Source: CAIMUM01 sp034429715
Lineage (GTDB): Bacteria; Chloroflexota; Dehalococcoidia; GIF9; UBA5629
DNA length: 32,882 bases
Direction of reading: 5' to 3'
Assembly: GCA_034429715.1 (NCBI GenBank)
Contig: DAOUFR010000072.1
Span: forward strand, 1 to 32,882
Shown here: in pieces, positions 24,465-32,184 of the stretch
Position numbering within the stretch: position 1 is the stretch's first letter
How the letters are laid out: every line of letters begins with the position of its first letter
The notes under the pieces: generated by a model
What the model saw: only the letters and a program-made list of their open reading frames with translations
Told to the model about the DNA's origin: nothing
The model's database searches: none
Position numbers and translations under genes: made by a program

Positions 24465-25316
24465 TTATTCGGCCGCCGTGATCTCGAAGGGGCAGAATAT
24501 GGCATTGGAGAGGCAGACCGCCTCGCAGATGGCGCACCAGTCGCATTCACCCACCGGCTCCAGTGCGATGCGTCCGTTGTTAAGATACAGCGAGCCGCTG
24601 GCGCATACGTCGATACAGAGGCCGCATCCGTCGCAGTTCTCGGGGAACAGAACAGGATATTCTCCACGCTCATTACCGTGCGCCAGTTTACCGGCTATAG
24701 CGGCATGAACGGTTGCATCTACGTCCGCCGCATCGGCATCAAGCGACTTTAACGTCTGCCAGCGGCCGTTGTTCTTTCCTATGGCCATCTGGTGACAGCC
24801 GATCACATCGATCATCTGGGAAGCGTTTATTTTGGGCAATGGATAGCTGCAGAGCACAGAAATGCTGTGACCTACTATTGCTCCATTGATGTCGGACTCG
24901 TAACCCATCAGCGTTTTCCAATCGGTAGCATCCATCCAGCCCACATCTCCGCTGACTCTGAGGCCGCTGTAACCGCCGTCGGAGGCCTGTTTAACTTTTT
25001 CTATCCATCTGTCCAGTACCTGGCGGGGATTAAACGTGCCGCCGCGCAGGTACCAGTCGTAACAGCTGATAAACTCGATCTGCGATTGCGCCTGCCCTGC
25101 ACCCGAGCCCTGCAGCTTTTTACCCAGGATTTTGCGCGCCTCTTTTTCCACACTCCTGTCAGTGGTGACCCAGATACAGGTTTCACCTTTATTGATACCG
25201 GAAATGAAATAATCCGCCGCAAGATCAATGAGGTCATTCTGAGACTGATAGAAGAGACAATCATGAGAGCCCCTGCGGGCTTCCGTGACCAGTTCTACAG
25301 CGTTTGTCCTGTCCAT
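24465..25316 (-). CDS. MEDS (DcmR-type sensory) domain fused to a 2x[4Fe-4S] ferredoxin domain
   Basis: 283 residues. Residues about 15-185 match the MEDS domain, a RecA-like sensory module found in methanogens and methylotrophs: H-D-C-L-F-Y at 18-23, G-E-T-C-I-W-V-T-T-D at 44-53, and a C-S-Y-P stretch near 156. The C-terminus is a dicluster ferredoxin with C228, C231, C234, C238 and C258, C261, C264, C268. MEDS is usually joined to histidine kinases, response elements or DNA-binding domains; no such output is present here. A redox sensor or an electron-transfer partner regulated by nucleotide or ligand is possible. It is probably monocistronic and divergent from mscL. The ribosome site is weak; TAAAAT lies 18 bases before the ATG. 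Confidence 0.85.
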   Translation of the reverse strand: MDRTNAVELVTEARRGSHDCLFYQSQNDLIDLAADYFISGINKGETCIWVTTDRSVEKEARKILGKKLQGSGAGQAQSQIEFISCYDWYLRGGTFNPRQVLDRWIEKVKQASDGGYSGLRVSGDVGWMDATDWKTLMGYESDINGAIVGHSISVLCSYPLPKINASQMIDVIGCHQMAIGKNNGRWQTLKSLDADAADVDATVHAAIAGKLAHGNERGEYPVLFPENCDGCGLCIDVCASGSLYLNNGRIALEPVGECDWCAICEAVCLSNAIFCPFEITAAE

Positions 25317-25470
25317 CGAGATACGCCTGTTAGGATTTTAGCACAAAATGCGGGCGGAGTATCAATTATCGGTGCTACAATATCCCCTGACAGCGGCCTG
25401 ATGCTGTACACCGTATATGTGGGAACACAATATCCGGCAACAAATACGCTTTAATTACGGGAGGTAGCTG

Positions 25471-25959
25471 ATGAAAACATTGGACAGCGCAAAAAAGGTT
25501 CTCAAATCGAGCATGTTAACGGACTTCAAGGCATTCATCATGAGGGGCAACGTGGTCGACATGGCGGTCGGCATCGTGATCGGCGCCGCCTTCGGCGCCA
25601 TCGTAAGCTCGGTCGTTAAAGACGTAATGATGCCCCCCATCGGCATGGTTCTGGGCAACATCGACTTCTCCGACCTGTGCGTAGTCATCAAAGAAGGCGC
25701 CACCCCGGGCCCTTACAGCTCGCTGGCCGCAGCCCAGGCCGCCGGCGCCGTCACGCTCAACTACGGATTGTTCATCAATACCCTCATCAACTTCCTCATT
25801 ATCGCAGTGGTGGTGTTTTTCTTTATTGTACGCCCGTTAGCCAGGCTACAGCCGAAGAAAGAAGCTGCACCGGCAACCAGGGATTGCCCCTACTGCGCGA
25901 CGGCAATCTCCATCAAGGCCATTAAATGTCCCAATTGCACTTCGGAATTGACTGCCTGA
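25471..25959 (+). CDS. mscL: Large-conductance mechanosensitive channel with zinc-ribbon tail
   Basis: 162 residues. MscL forms a pentameric inner-membrane pore that opens under hypo-osmotic stress. The amphipathic N-terminus and TM1 contain the family signature F-I-M-R-G-N-V-V-D-M-A-V-G, and TM2 lies at about 99-120, with the periplasmic loop between. After the usual C-terminal end there is a small zinc ribbon, C139-x2-C142 and C153-x2-C156. Such tails occur in some MscL proteins of anaerobes, to my memory; their role is unknown. GGGAGG precedes the ATG. Confidence 0.95.
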   Translation: MKTLDSAKKVLKSSMLTDFKAFIMRGNVVDMAVGIVIGAAFGAIVSSVVKDVMMPPIGMVLGNIDFSDLCVVIKEGATPGPYSSLAAAQAAGAVTLNYGLFINTLINFLIIAVVVFFFIVRPLARLQPKKEAAPATRDCPYCATAISIKAIKCPNCTSELTA

Positions 25960-25983
25960 GAGTCGCAGAGAGCCGGCGCGAGA

Positions 25984-26949
25984 TCACCTGATAACGGCGT
26001 CTATCACCGCGTCCAGGCGCTCTGCATGGTCAGAGCCGATAAGATATCTCTTCCCTGCGCGGGTAGTGATCTTCACGCCGCGGTTGCCCCTGAGGAAATA
26101 GGCTTTCATCTCCCGGTTGAACCTTATCCCATATCCACCGAAGTCTTTCAGCGGAGCGAAAGTATGCACTTCGGCCGCAGCGATATCGGCGGTCTTAAGC
26201 CCCAGCACGCGAATACCCAGAATGCCCATCCGCATTGTGATGTTTTCCCTCGTGACCAGCGTGCGGAAGCCGCCATAAGTCAGAGTAAAAACAACGGCGA
26301 TCAGTGCAAAAAGCAGGGAGAGCCAGGGCACTTCAGACCAGGCCGTGACGGCGATCACCACCATCAATACGGGCATCACAACCGCCAGCGCCTTTGCATA
26401 GCCGGGACTCTGCACCTCCCAGTAGGCCAGCGGCTGTCCCGCTTTGACGATCCTCTCAACCTCGGCTTTGACCTGGCTGACGTCCTCGATCTCAAAGCCG
26501 GTCTCCCAGTGCCGGTATGGCCTTATCTTCTCCAGCGCAGCGGCGGTGCCGCCCGCCAGGGCGGTTGCGATGATGGTCTCCAGCCAGGGAAACCGATAAA
26601 CGTAGAGCGAAGACGCCAGCATGTTCACGTAGGTGATTTGCACGATTGCCAGCGCCGCCACGGTGACTTCGTCGAAGAGGGCCATCCAGTTGAAGGTCTT
26701 GCCTTTCTCCTGGCGCGCCCAGTTTTCGTCCAGCATGACCGAAAGGATGATATACAGTATGGATAGCCCCGCCATCCAGATCGTGCTCATCCAGGGCGAT
26801 CCGAATTTATCTGGCTGGCCGTCCGATGTAAAGTGCAGCGGCGCGGGATCCGGCAGCGGCAGGGCCATCAGCGTGAATACCACTCCCGCCAGCAGGGCGA
26901 GCACGGCCGGGATATGCGCCCACAACGGGTGTATGAATTTAACCTTCAT
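25984..26949 (-). CDS. DUF1648 / PH-like multi-pass membrane protein
   Basis: 321 residues with about six hydrophobic segments. The N-terminus resembles DUF1648: P-L-H-F-T-S-D-G-Q-P-D-K-F-G-S (about 37-51) between TM1 and TM2. The C-terminal 100 residues, after TMs near 190-235, look like a bacterial PH-like domain (V-T-R-E-N-I-T-M-R-M-G; K-I-T-T-R-A-G-K-R-Y). The second of two adjacent ATGs is used because AAGGAG is 5 bases away. The start overlaps the GntR-family gene upstream, so both are one unit. Proteins of this kind are often controlled by YtrA-type regulators. Function unknown; an envelope stress or transport-associated role is possible. Confidence 0.78.
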   Translation of the reverse strand: MKVKFIHPLWAHIPAVLALLAGVVFTLMALPLPDPAPLHFTSDGQPDKFGSPWMSTIWMAGLSILYIILSVMLDENWARQEKGKTFNWMALFDEVTVAALAIVQITYVNMLASSLYVYRFPWLETIIATALAGGTAAALEKIRPYRHWETGFEIEDVSQVKAEVERIVKAGQPLAYWEVQSPGYAKALAVVMPVLMVVIAVTAWSEVPWLSLLFALIAVVFTLTYGGFRTLVTRENITMRMGILGIRVLGLKTADIAAAEVHTFAPLKDFGGYGIRFNREMKAYFLRGNRGVKITTRAGKRYLIGSDHAERLDAVIDAVIR

Positions 26950-27350
26950 CATGTCTCCTTTATACGCAGATTGATCTGTTCATCGACTATCTGGCGGAAA
27001 TCCTCCCTGGATAAACCTAGCAGGAAGGCCTCGGTTATCAACTCCTGCAGCCGCACTCCTATAACGGCCGCGACTTCCGCGCTGCCGGCCGGACGGCTGC
27101 GCAGCTTGGCCACCCTGGCCTGCTGCCCCAGCCTGAAGATCAGCAGCTTCTGATCTCGCAGCACCAGGTAGGCGCGCCGCACCGTATGCATGTTTATACC
27201 CAGGCTGGAGGCCAGTTCCCTCACCGAGGGAAGCTCATCCCCCGGCTTCAGGCTGCCGTCCTGTATCTGCTGCTTGACCTGGTTCACGATCTGCACGTAA
27301 ACCGGCCGGTAGTCCTGTTCATTGATCGATATCAGCATGACCAAGCCCAT
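26949..27350 (-). CDS. GntR family transcriptional regulator, YtrA subfamily
   Basis: 133 residues. The N-terminal winged helix-turn-helix shows the GntR signature L-K-P-G-D-E-L-P-S-V-R-E-L-A (34-47) and M-H-T-V-R-R-A-Y. The C-terminal part is short (about 50 residues), as in YtrA-type members, which lack a large effector-binding domain. A second ATG at 27338 gives the more usual family N-terminus (M-L-I-S-I-N); neither start has a clear ribosome site. It overlaps the downstream membrane-protein gene by 1 base (or 4 with the alternative start) and is probably autoregulated through the palindrome at 27363. Confidence 0.9.
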   Translation of the reverse strand: MGLVMLISINEQDYRPVYVQIVNQVKQQIQDGSLKPGDELPSVRELASSLGINMHTVRRAYLVLRDQKLLIFRLGQQARVAKLRSRPAGSAEVAAVIGVRLQELITEAFLLGLSREDFRQIVDEQINLRIKET

Positions 27351-27362
27351 TATGTGCTAACT

Positions 27363-27381
27363 GTTATATTATATATATAAC
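27363..27381. promoter_or_regulatory. Operator-like palindrome at the GntR promoter
   Basis: GTTATATTATATATATAAC is an inverted repeat with perfect 7-base arms (GTTATAT/ATATAAC on the minus strand) and 5 central bases. It overlaps the -10 box of the GntR gene, the classic position for autorepression. Confidence 0.6.
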
Positions 27382-27402
27382 ACTTAACTCGCTGGCTGTC
27401 AA
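27374..27402 (-). promoter_or_regulatory. Promoter of the GntR-membrane protein operon
   Basis: Minus strand: perfect TTGACA (27402-27397), a 17-base spacer and TATATA (27379-27374). Confidence 0.72.
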
Positions 27403-27453
27403 GGGGTGAATAGATAAACCGGGTGGACGTGGGTGTTTGCTGCCCCCTATTCT

Positions 27454-28233
27454 TTACACGCAGCCTGTCGGTTTGGGCAGTCCGGCCACCTTGCAGGCCC
27501 CTTTAGCGGGACCGCTGGGGAAGAGCTTATTGATAGTTGTCAGGTCATAGCCGGTTCTCTTGATGATCATCTTTATGGGCGGAGCGACGCCGAACTTCTC
27601 ATAGCAGTCACGTATGTAGTCGACCACCTTCCAGTGGTCTTCGGTCATGGGGTAAGCACCCTCCGCTCTGGCTATATCCTCGGCCACGCTCCTGTCCCAC
27701 TTCTCAGGCTCCTGAACGAAGCCCTCTTGGTCGACCCTGATTTCGCGTCCGCCGAGTATGGCCACCGATGTCTCTTCGTCCGTTTTCAACCCTATGATGG
27801 ATGCGACGATCTCGGCCGCATCCTTTACCGCTTTGGGGCATATAGACTGAGGCGCTCGAAAGCCTCCTTTCTTGAGGGCCGAGTGAAACGCCTCCCGGTC
27901 CTCTATATCGAAGCCCAGCAGTTCCCTGCATTTAATCGTCCCGTTGCGTGATTTGAAATCCGCTGCGAGCTGCAGCACTTTATTATAGGCTTCCCTGTTC
28001 GACTGTGAGCCGTCGTTCACGGTCATCCCGTAGTGCAGGCCGATCACCATCACCGCTCCGCTTACCGCGCCGCAGGTCTCTCCCAGATGACCGATGCCGC
28101 CCCCGAAGGCGGCGCCCACCCGGTAGGCCATTACTGTATCGAGCCCATAATCAGCGCTGAATGCGGACAGCACAGCCTGTGAACAGTTGAAGCCGCTGAT
28201 AAAAGTATTTACTGCCTCGTCAGCCTTGCTCAT
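27454..28233 (-). CDS. C_GCAxxG_C_C-type redox protein fused to DsrC/TusE
   Basis: 259 residues in two parts. Residues 1-150 match the C_GCAxxG_C_C family: F-N-C17-S-Q, G-G-G-I-G-H-L-G-E-T-C54-G-A, and later C102 and C132. Residues 160-259 are a DsrC/TusE protein: R-E-I-R-V-D-Q-E-G-F, W-D-R-S-V-A, D-H-W-K-V-V-D-Y-I-R-D, and the true-DsrC tail G-A-C247-K-V-A-G-L-P-K-P-T-G-C258-V with both sulfur-relay cysteines 11 residues apart. DsrC carries sulfur as a persulfide or trisulfide and interacts with DsrAB in sulfite metabolism or serves as a sulfur carrier. No dsrAB lies here. GGAGGAG precedes ATG 28233, 30 bases after the 5'-nucleotidase gene, so co-transcription is possible. Confidence 0.88.
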   Translation of the reverse strand: MSKADEAVNTFISGFNCSQAVLSAFSADYGLDTVMAYRVGAAFGGGIGHLGETCGAVSGAVMVIGLHYGMTVNDGSQSNREAYNKVLQLAADFKSRNGTIKCRELLGFDIEDREAFHSALKKGGFRAPQSICPKAVKDAAEIVASIIGLKTDEETSVAILGGREIRVDQEGFVQEPEKWDRSVAEDIARAEGAYPMTEDHWKVVDYIRDCYEKFGVAPPIKMIIKRTGYDLTTINKLFPSGPAKGACKVAGLPKPTGCV

Positions 28234-28263
28234 CTCATCTCCTCCCGCGCACGTAATAGCCCG

Positions 28264-29823
28264 CTATTGAGTGGTGATACGCCCCTCAACTTTAGGGTTG
28301 ACCGGCGAATTCCGTTCGATATATTCCCTGACCACATCATAGTCTATAAAGCCGGGGTACTCTACATTCGTCCCTTTCTGGAAAACGGTATAGCCGTCGC
28401 CGCCCTCCTGCATATACCTGTTTGTCACGATGCGGTAGGAGGCGGACCTGTCCAGCGGCTGATAGCCATCCGCGGTCTTAACTTCCACACTGCGGACGCG
28501 TGTGCCCGGCTCATTACCGATGACCCAGGTGAACCTCATGCCGGCCACCTGGGGGAACCTGCCCTCGACATCTTCGACCTTGCTGACACCGTTCTCCAGC
28601 GCAGCCACCAGATCTTCCCCGCTGAGGTCGAAGACCACCATATCGTTGTTGAATGGTATGGCCGTCTGAAGCTGCCCCAGGCTGATATCCCCCACCGGTA
28701 TGGTGATGCGGATGGAGCCGCCGTTGACTATCGCTATCTGTGCTTTTAGCGTCGAAGCCTTCGAAAGCATGGCGTCGGCCACAAGGTTGCCGAAATTGGT
28801 CTCCTCCGTCCTGATATTGGTGCGCTCCGCATCCAGGTCCACCAGCGTTTTGCCCACGATGGACTTCTGCAGCTGGTCGATGGGTGCCTGATACTTCGCC
28901 AGCATGGCGGCGTATGTCGGATCCTCGGGCGCATCCTTGATCGTCATAAGCGAGCCGGACTGTTTGACTATCACGCCGCGTTCGTCGAAGGCAAGGTCCA
29001 ACCGGCCCAGGTACTTGCCGTACGCCTCGGCCTGCACCACCAGCGTGGGCTCCTTATCTCCTATCACCGTAGGATATACATCGGGCAATGTATGGCTGTG
29101 ACCGCCCAGTATAAGGTCAATGCCGCTGACCTGCCTGGCCAGCTCCGTATCATAGTCCCAGCCGATATGTGTCAGCGCGATGATCTTGTTGATGCCCTTG
29201 CTCTGCAGCTGTGAAACGGCCTGACGGGCCGCGGTGATATGATATCCCAGCGTGATGTCCTTGCCGGGGTCCGCTATCTCCGATGTGTCCTCGGTCAACA
29301 AACCGATTACCCCAAACTTCTGCCCGTTCTTCTCGATAATCAGGTAGGGTGCTGTTTTCCCGGACATCTCAACTATCCCGGAGAAATCCACGTTGCTACA
29401 GACGATGGGAAAGCCGGCCTTGGCCACGAACTCGTCGAGATACTGCGGTGTTTTCTCATAGTTGTCGAACTCGTGGTTGCCGAAGGCCATGGCGTCGTAG
29501 CCCAGCGAGTTCATGAACTCCAGATCGGCCTGACCTTTCATCAAGCTGAAATAAGGCGTGCCCATAAATACATCGCCGCTATCGAACATCAGTACCCTGT
29601 CAGCTCCTACCTCGTCGCGTACCTTTTTAACCAGCGTGGCACGACGCGCGACGTCCTCAAGGTGAGCATGTGTATCGTTGATATGCAGTATGGTTATCGC
29701 GGCCGGCGCGGAAGGCACAGCCGGACCGGGCGGGGAAGCCGTGCCTGCACAGGAAACGAAAGCGGCAGCGATAATTGTGATGATCGCACAGACAATAACC
29801 TGTTTTTTCAGCATCATTAACAT
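28264..29823 (-). CDS. 5'-nucleotidase/2',3'-cyclic phosphodiesterase family lipoprotein (UshA/YfkN-like)
   Basis: 519 residues. The secreted metallophosphatase fold hydrolyses nucleotides or other phosphoesters outside the cytoplasmic membrane. The N-terminus is a signal sequence with a lipobox-like F-V-S-C25, followed by a Pro/Ala linker. Metal motifs: D50-x-H52 (N-D-T-H-A-H), D84 (D-S-G-D), N116-H117-E118 (G-N-H-E-F-D), T-H-I-G-W, and G-G-H-S-H-T. A C-terminal 5_nucleotid_C domain contains N-F-G-N-L-V-A-D-A and G-G-S-I-R. The start ATG lies 8 bases after a TATACT box and lacks a ribosome site, suggesting a leaderless mRNA. It provides phosphate or nucleosides. Confidence 0.9.
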   Translation of the reverse strand: MLMMLKKQVIVCAIITIIAAAFVSCAGTASPPGPAVPSAPAAITILHINDTHAHLEDVARRATLVKKVRDEVGADRVLMFDSGDVFMGTPYFSLMKGQADLEFMNSLGYDAMAFGNHEFDNYEKTPQYLDEFVAKAGFPIVCSNVDFSGIVEMSGKTAPYLIIEKNGQKFGVIGLLTEDTSEIADPGKDITLGYHITAARQAVSQLQSKGINKIIALTHIGWDYDTELARQVSGIDLILGGHSHTLPDVYPTVIGDKEPTLVVQAEAYGKYLGRLDLAFDERGVIVKQSGSLMTIKDAPEDPTYAAMLAKYQAPIDQLQKSIVGKTLVDLDAERTNIRTEETNFGNLVADAMLSKASTLKAQIAIVNGGSIRITIPVGDISLGQLQTAIPFNNDMVVFDLSGEDLVAALENGVSKVEDVEGRFPQVAGMRFTWVIGNEPGTRVRSVEVKTADGYQPLDRSASYRIVTNRYMQEGGDGYTVFQKGTNVEYPGFIDYDVVREYIERNSPVNPKVEGRITTQ

Positions 29824-29831
29824 AGTAATTC

Positions 29832-29840
29832 AGTATAACA
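29832..29840 (-). promoter_or_regulatory. Extended -10 promoter of the 5'-nucleotidase gene
   Basis: Minus strand: TGT-TATACT (29840-29832) with a TG extension; there is no good -35. The ATG follows 8 bases after the box. Confidence 0.5.
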
Positions 29841-29914
29841 CAGGAACAACAGGTGCAGCGGGGTCAAATCTGATATGATAGGGTGCTGACACAACGACAC
29901 GAGGAGGCCGGGAA

Positions 29915-30763
29915 ATGTGCGAGTTCTGCCACAAGCACGGAGAAGGGAAAATCTGGTACAAACAGGCTTCCAACTACTCCGAGGACCTGCTGTCCGATAT
30001 ACGCCGCCGCGAATTCGTGAAGGAGTTCTTCCTGCACCCTGAGAAGATGCTGGAAGATGAGAAGATGGTGCTGCAGCTTAACCGCCTGCCCTCTTTCGTC
30101 AGGGCCGTCATCCTGCCTTTCGCCGTGGGCCGGCAGAAAAGGACGCACTACGGGCAGGTGGTGCCCATCGAGGACATCGACCATGTGCTGGGCTTCGTCA
30201 ACTCCGTCCACCGGCTGCCCTGCATCTGCCGCCAGGTCACCGTGGGCAGCGAACAGCGCTACTGTTACGGATTCAGCATGGTGCCGCAGGGGGAGTCGCA
30301 GATGGGACAGATGATACGCTCGCTGGGCGTGGAGTATCTGACAGGGCCATCCACCTCCGGCCTTGAGGAGCTGACCAAAGAGGAGGCTGCTAAAAGTATC
30401 CGCGACCTGGAGAAGAAGGGATGCTGCCACACCGTCTGGACCTTCATGACGCCTTTTATCGGCGGCTTCTGCAACTGCGACCGCGCCGATTGCATGGCGA
30501 TGAAGGCCACTGTAACACTGAATTTCCCCGTGATATTCCGCGCGGAATATGTCGCAATGGTCGATCCGGACCTGTGCAACGGCTGCAGGCAGTGCATGCG
30601 GGCCTGTCAGTTCGGCGCCATGGGCTACAGCATCGCACACAACAAGGTCACGATCGACGCGAGCAGGTGCTACGGCTGCGGTATCTGCCGTTCCAGCTGC
30701 ACCAAGGATGCTATAAAGCTCAGCGACCGCTCCGGAGTGGCTCTGGCGGCCGGCCTGTGGTAG
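29915..30763 (+). CDS. Cysteine-rich 4Fe-4S protein with C-terminal dicluster ferredoxin
   Basis: 282 residues, 18 cysteines. The last 65 residues are a 2x[4Fe-4S] ferredoxin: C221, C224, C227, C231 and C252, C255, C258, C262. The front part has further cysteines in motifs that could hold another cluster: C2-x2-C5, C103-x-C105, C117, C170-C171, and C186-x-C188-x4-C193 (C-N-C-D-R-A-D-C). GAGGAGG precedes the ATG. It is followed after 55 bases by an FLVCR-like transporter. The order suggests a redox partner of a methyl-transfer or reductase system, but I do not recognise a named family for the N-terminal part. Confidence 0.82.
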   Translation: MCEFCHKHGEGKIWYKQASNYSEDLLSDIRRREFVKEFFLHPEKMLEDEKMVLQLNRLPSFVRAVILPFAVGRQKRTHYGQVVPIEDIDHVLGFVNSVHRLPCICRQVTVGSEQRYCYGFSMVPQGESQMGQMIRSLGVEYLTGPSTSGLEELTKEEAAKSIRDLEKKGCCHTVWTFMTPFIGGFCNCDRADCMAMKATVTLNFPVIFRAEYVAMVDPDLCNGCRQCMRACQFGAMGYSIAHNKVTIDASRCYGCGICRSSCTKDAIKLSDRSGVALAAGLW

Positions 30764-30818
30764 CGGGACAAACTGCCGCGGCCGGTTCATCTACACACTT
30801 GCTTTAAAGGGAGGTTTA

Positions 30819-32036
30819 ATGCAGAAAATCGATTCGTCCGTGTCCCCATACCGCTGGGTGGTGCTGGGAGTTTTCATGCTCAACATCGCCATGTCCCAGA
30901 TCATGTGGATGACCTTCGCTCCCATCGCCAGGGATGCGGCCGCCGTCTACAGCGGCGGAAATATCGACCTGATCGATCTGCTGGCCATACTGGCCATGCT
31001 CTCATGGATCCCCTTCTGCCTGCCCGCCGCCTGGTGCATCGATAACCTCGGGTTGAAGAAGGGGGTGGGGATCGGCGTCGTCCTGGTAGGGGTGTGCGGA
31101 TTCATGCGAATTTTCGCGCCGGATTATGGCTGGATGCTGGCCTGCATGATCGGATGTGCCATCGCTCAACCGTTCTTGCTCAACGCCATTACCAAGGTGG
31201 CATCAAACTGGTTCCCCCAGAATGAAGAGGCGCTGGCATCGGGACTTTTAACCATGTCCATGTTCATCGGATTTGCCGTCGTCATGTTCGCCACCGATTT
31301 CATCCTGGCGCATTATCGCAGCATCGGCGAGGTCAAGCAGGGCATCGACGTCATACTCTGGGTCTACGGCATCCCCTCCCTGGTCGGCATGGTCCTGCAT
31401 CTCGTATTGGTCAAGGATAAGCCCAGGGTGCCGCCCAATCCCATCGCGGCCGAGAAAAAGGTCACCATGACGGTTGGGTTGAAGGCACTGTTTAAGAACC
31501 GCGACTTCCTCTTCCTGCTGGCGATCTTTTTGATAGGCGTAGGCGCGTTCAACGCCATCATGACCAAGATAGACTGGATCTTCAAGGAAAGGCCGCTGGA
31601 CATCGACACGGCGCTGGCCACAGGTATCGTAGGAGGTATGATGGTGATCGGCGGCATGTGCGGGGCGGTTGTGCTGTCCGCGCTGTCCGATAAGTATCAC
31701 AAAAGGAAGATATTTTTGATCCTGGCAGCCGGCATGGCAGTGCCGCTTTCCCTTTGCCTGCAGTATTTCACATCGATCTGGCTTTTAGGCGCCTGCGGCT
31801 TCGTCTTCGGCTTCTTCCTCATCTCGGCCATGCCCATCGGCCTGACCTACGCCGTGGAAAAGACCCATCCCGTGCCTGAGGCCACTTCCAATGGCATCCT
31901 TATGCTGGGCGGACAGATAAGCGGTCTTCCTATCGTGTTCCTCTTCAACATGACGGCCATCACCATACTCTTCGGGATTGCCTTTATACTGGCGCTGCTG
32001 CTTCACGACATCAAAGAACCATCTGTGCAATCATAA
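30819..32036 (+). CDS. MFS transporter, FLVCR-like
   Basis: 405 residues, about 12 hydrophobic segments. The N-terminal half resembles FLVCR-type MFS proteins (haem, choline or ethanolamine transport in eukaryotes): A-M-L-S-W-I-P-F-C-L-P-A-A-W-C-I-D near residue 60, and T-K-V-A-S-N-W-F-P at about 126. It is distinct from the two Spinster-type transporters in this window. GGGAGG precedes the ATG. Substrate is unknown; the nearby corrinoid genes invite a methylated compound or tetrapyrrole, which is speculation. Confidence 0.85.
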   Translation: MQKIDSSVSPYRWVVLGVFMLNIAMSQIMWMTFAPIARDAAAVYSGGNIDLIDLLAILAMLSWIPFCLPAAWCIDNLGLKKGVGIGVVLVGVCGFMRIFAPDYGWMLACMIGCAIAQPFLLNAITKVASNWFPQNEEALASGLLTMSMFIGFAVVMFATDFILAHYRSIGEVKQGIDVILWVYGIPSLVGMVLHLVLVKDKPRVPPNPIAAEKKVTMTVGLKALFKNRDFLFLLAIFLIGVGAFNAIMTKIDWIFKERPLDIDTALATGIVGGMMVIGGMCGAVVLSALSDKYHKRKIFLILAAGMAVPLSLCLQYFTSIWLLGACGFVFGFFLISAMPIGLTYAVEKTHPVPEATSNGILMLGGQISGLPIVFLFNMTAITILFGIAFILALLLHDIKEPSVQS

Positions 32037-32058
32037 AGGGCCGGCTTTACCTTAATTG

Positions 32059-32087
32059 TTGACATGGCCCGATCAGCACTATACAAT
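32059..32087 (+). promoter_or_regulatory. Promoter of the corrinoid-protein gene
   Basis: Perfect TTGACA (32059-32064), a 17-base spacer and TACAAT (32082-32087). A roughly 90-base leader follows; no B12-riboswitch hallmark was seen in it. Confidence 0.68.
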
Positions 32088-32184
32088 CCCGAAACATCGG
32101 CCAACGCTTTTTCATTACAGAAGAAATCCGGCCTGTGATAAACACAGCAGATGTTTATCAAATAGCAGATACTTAGGAGGTGTG

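Noticed and set aside
27454..28233. DsrC as proof of dissimilatory sulfate or sulfite reduction
   Set aside because: No dsrAB or other dsr genes are in the window, and DsrC-like proteins occur in organisms without the pathway.
29864..30790. Long minus-strand open frame (308 codons) opposite the Fe-S protein gene
   Set aside because: It lacks recognisable domains and is the antisense of a gene with a ribosome site and clear 4Fe-4S motifs; GC-rich DNA often gives such frames.
32088..32184. Cobalamin riboswitch before the corrinoid-protein gene
   Set aside because: The leader is short and no B12-box-like element or consistent stem set could be found.
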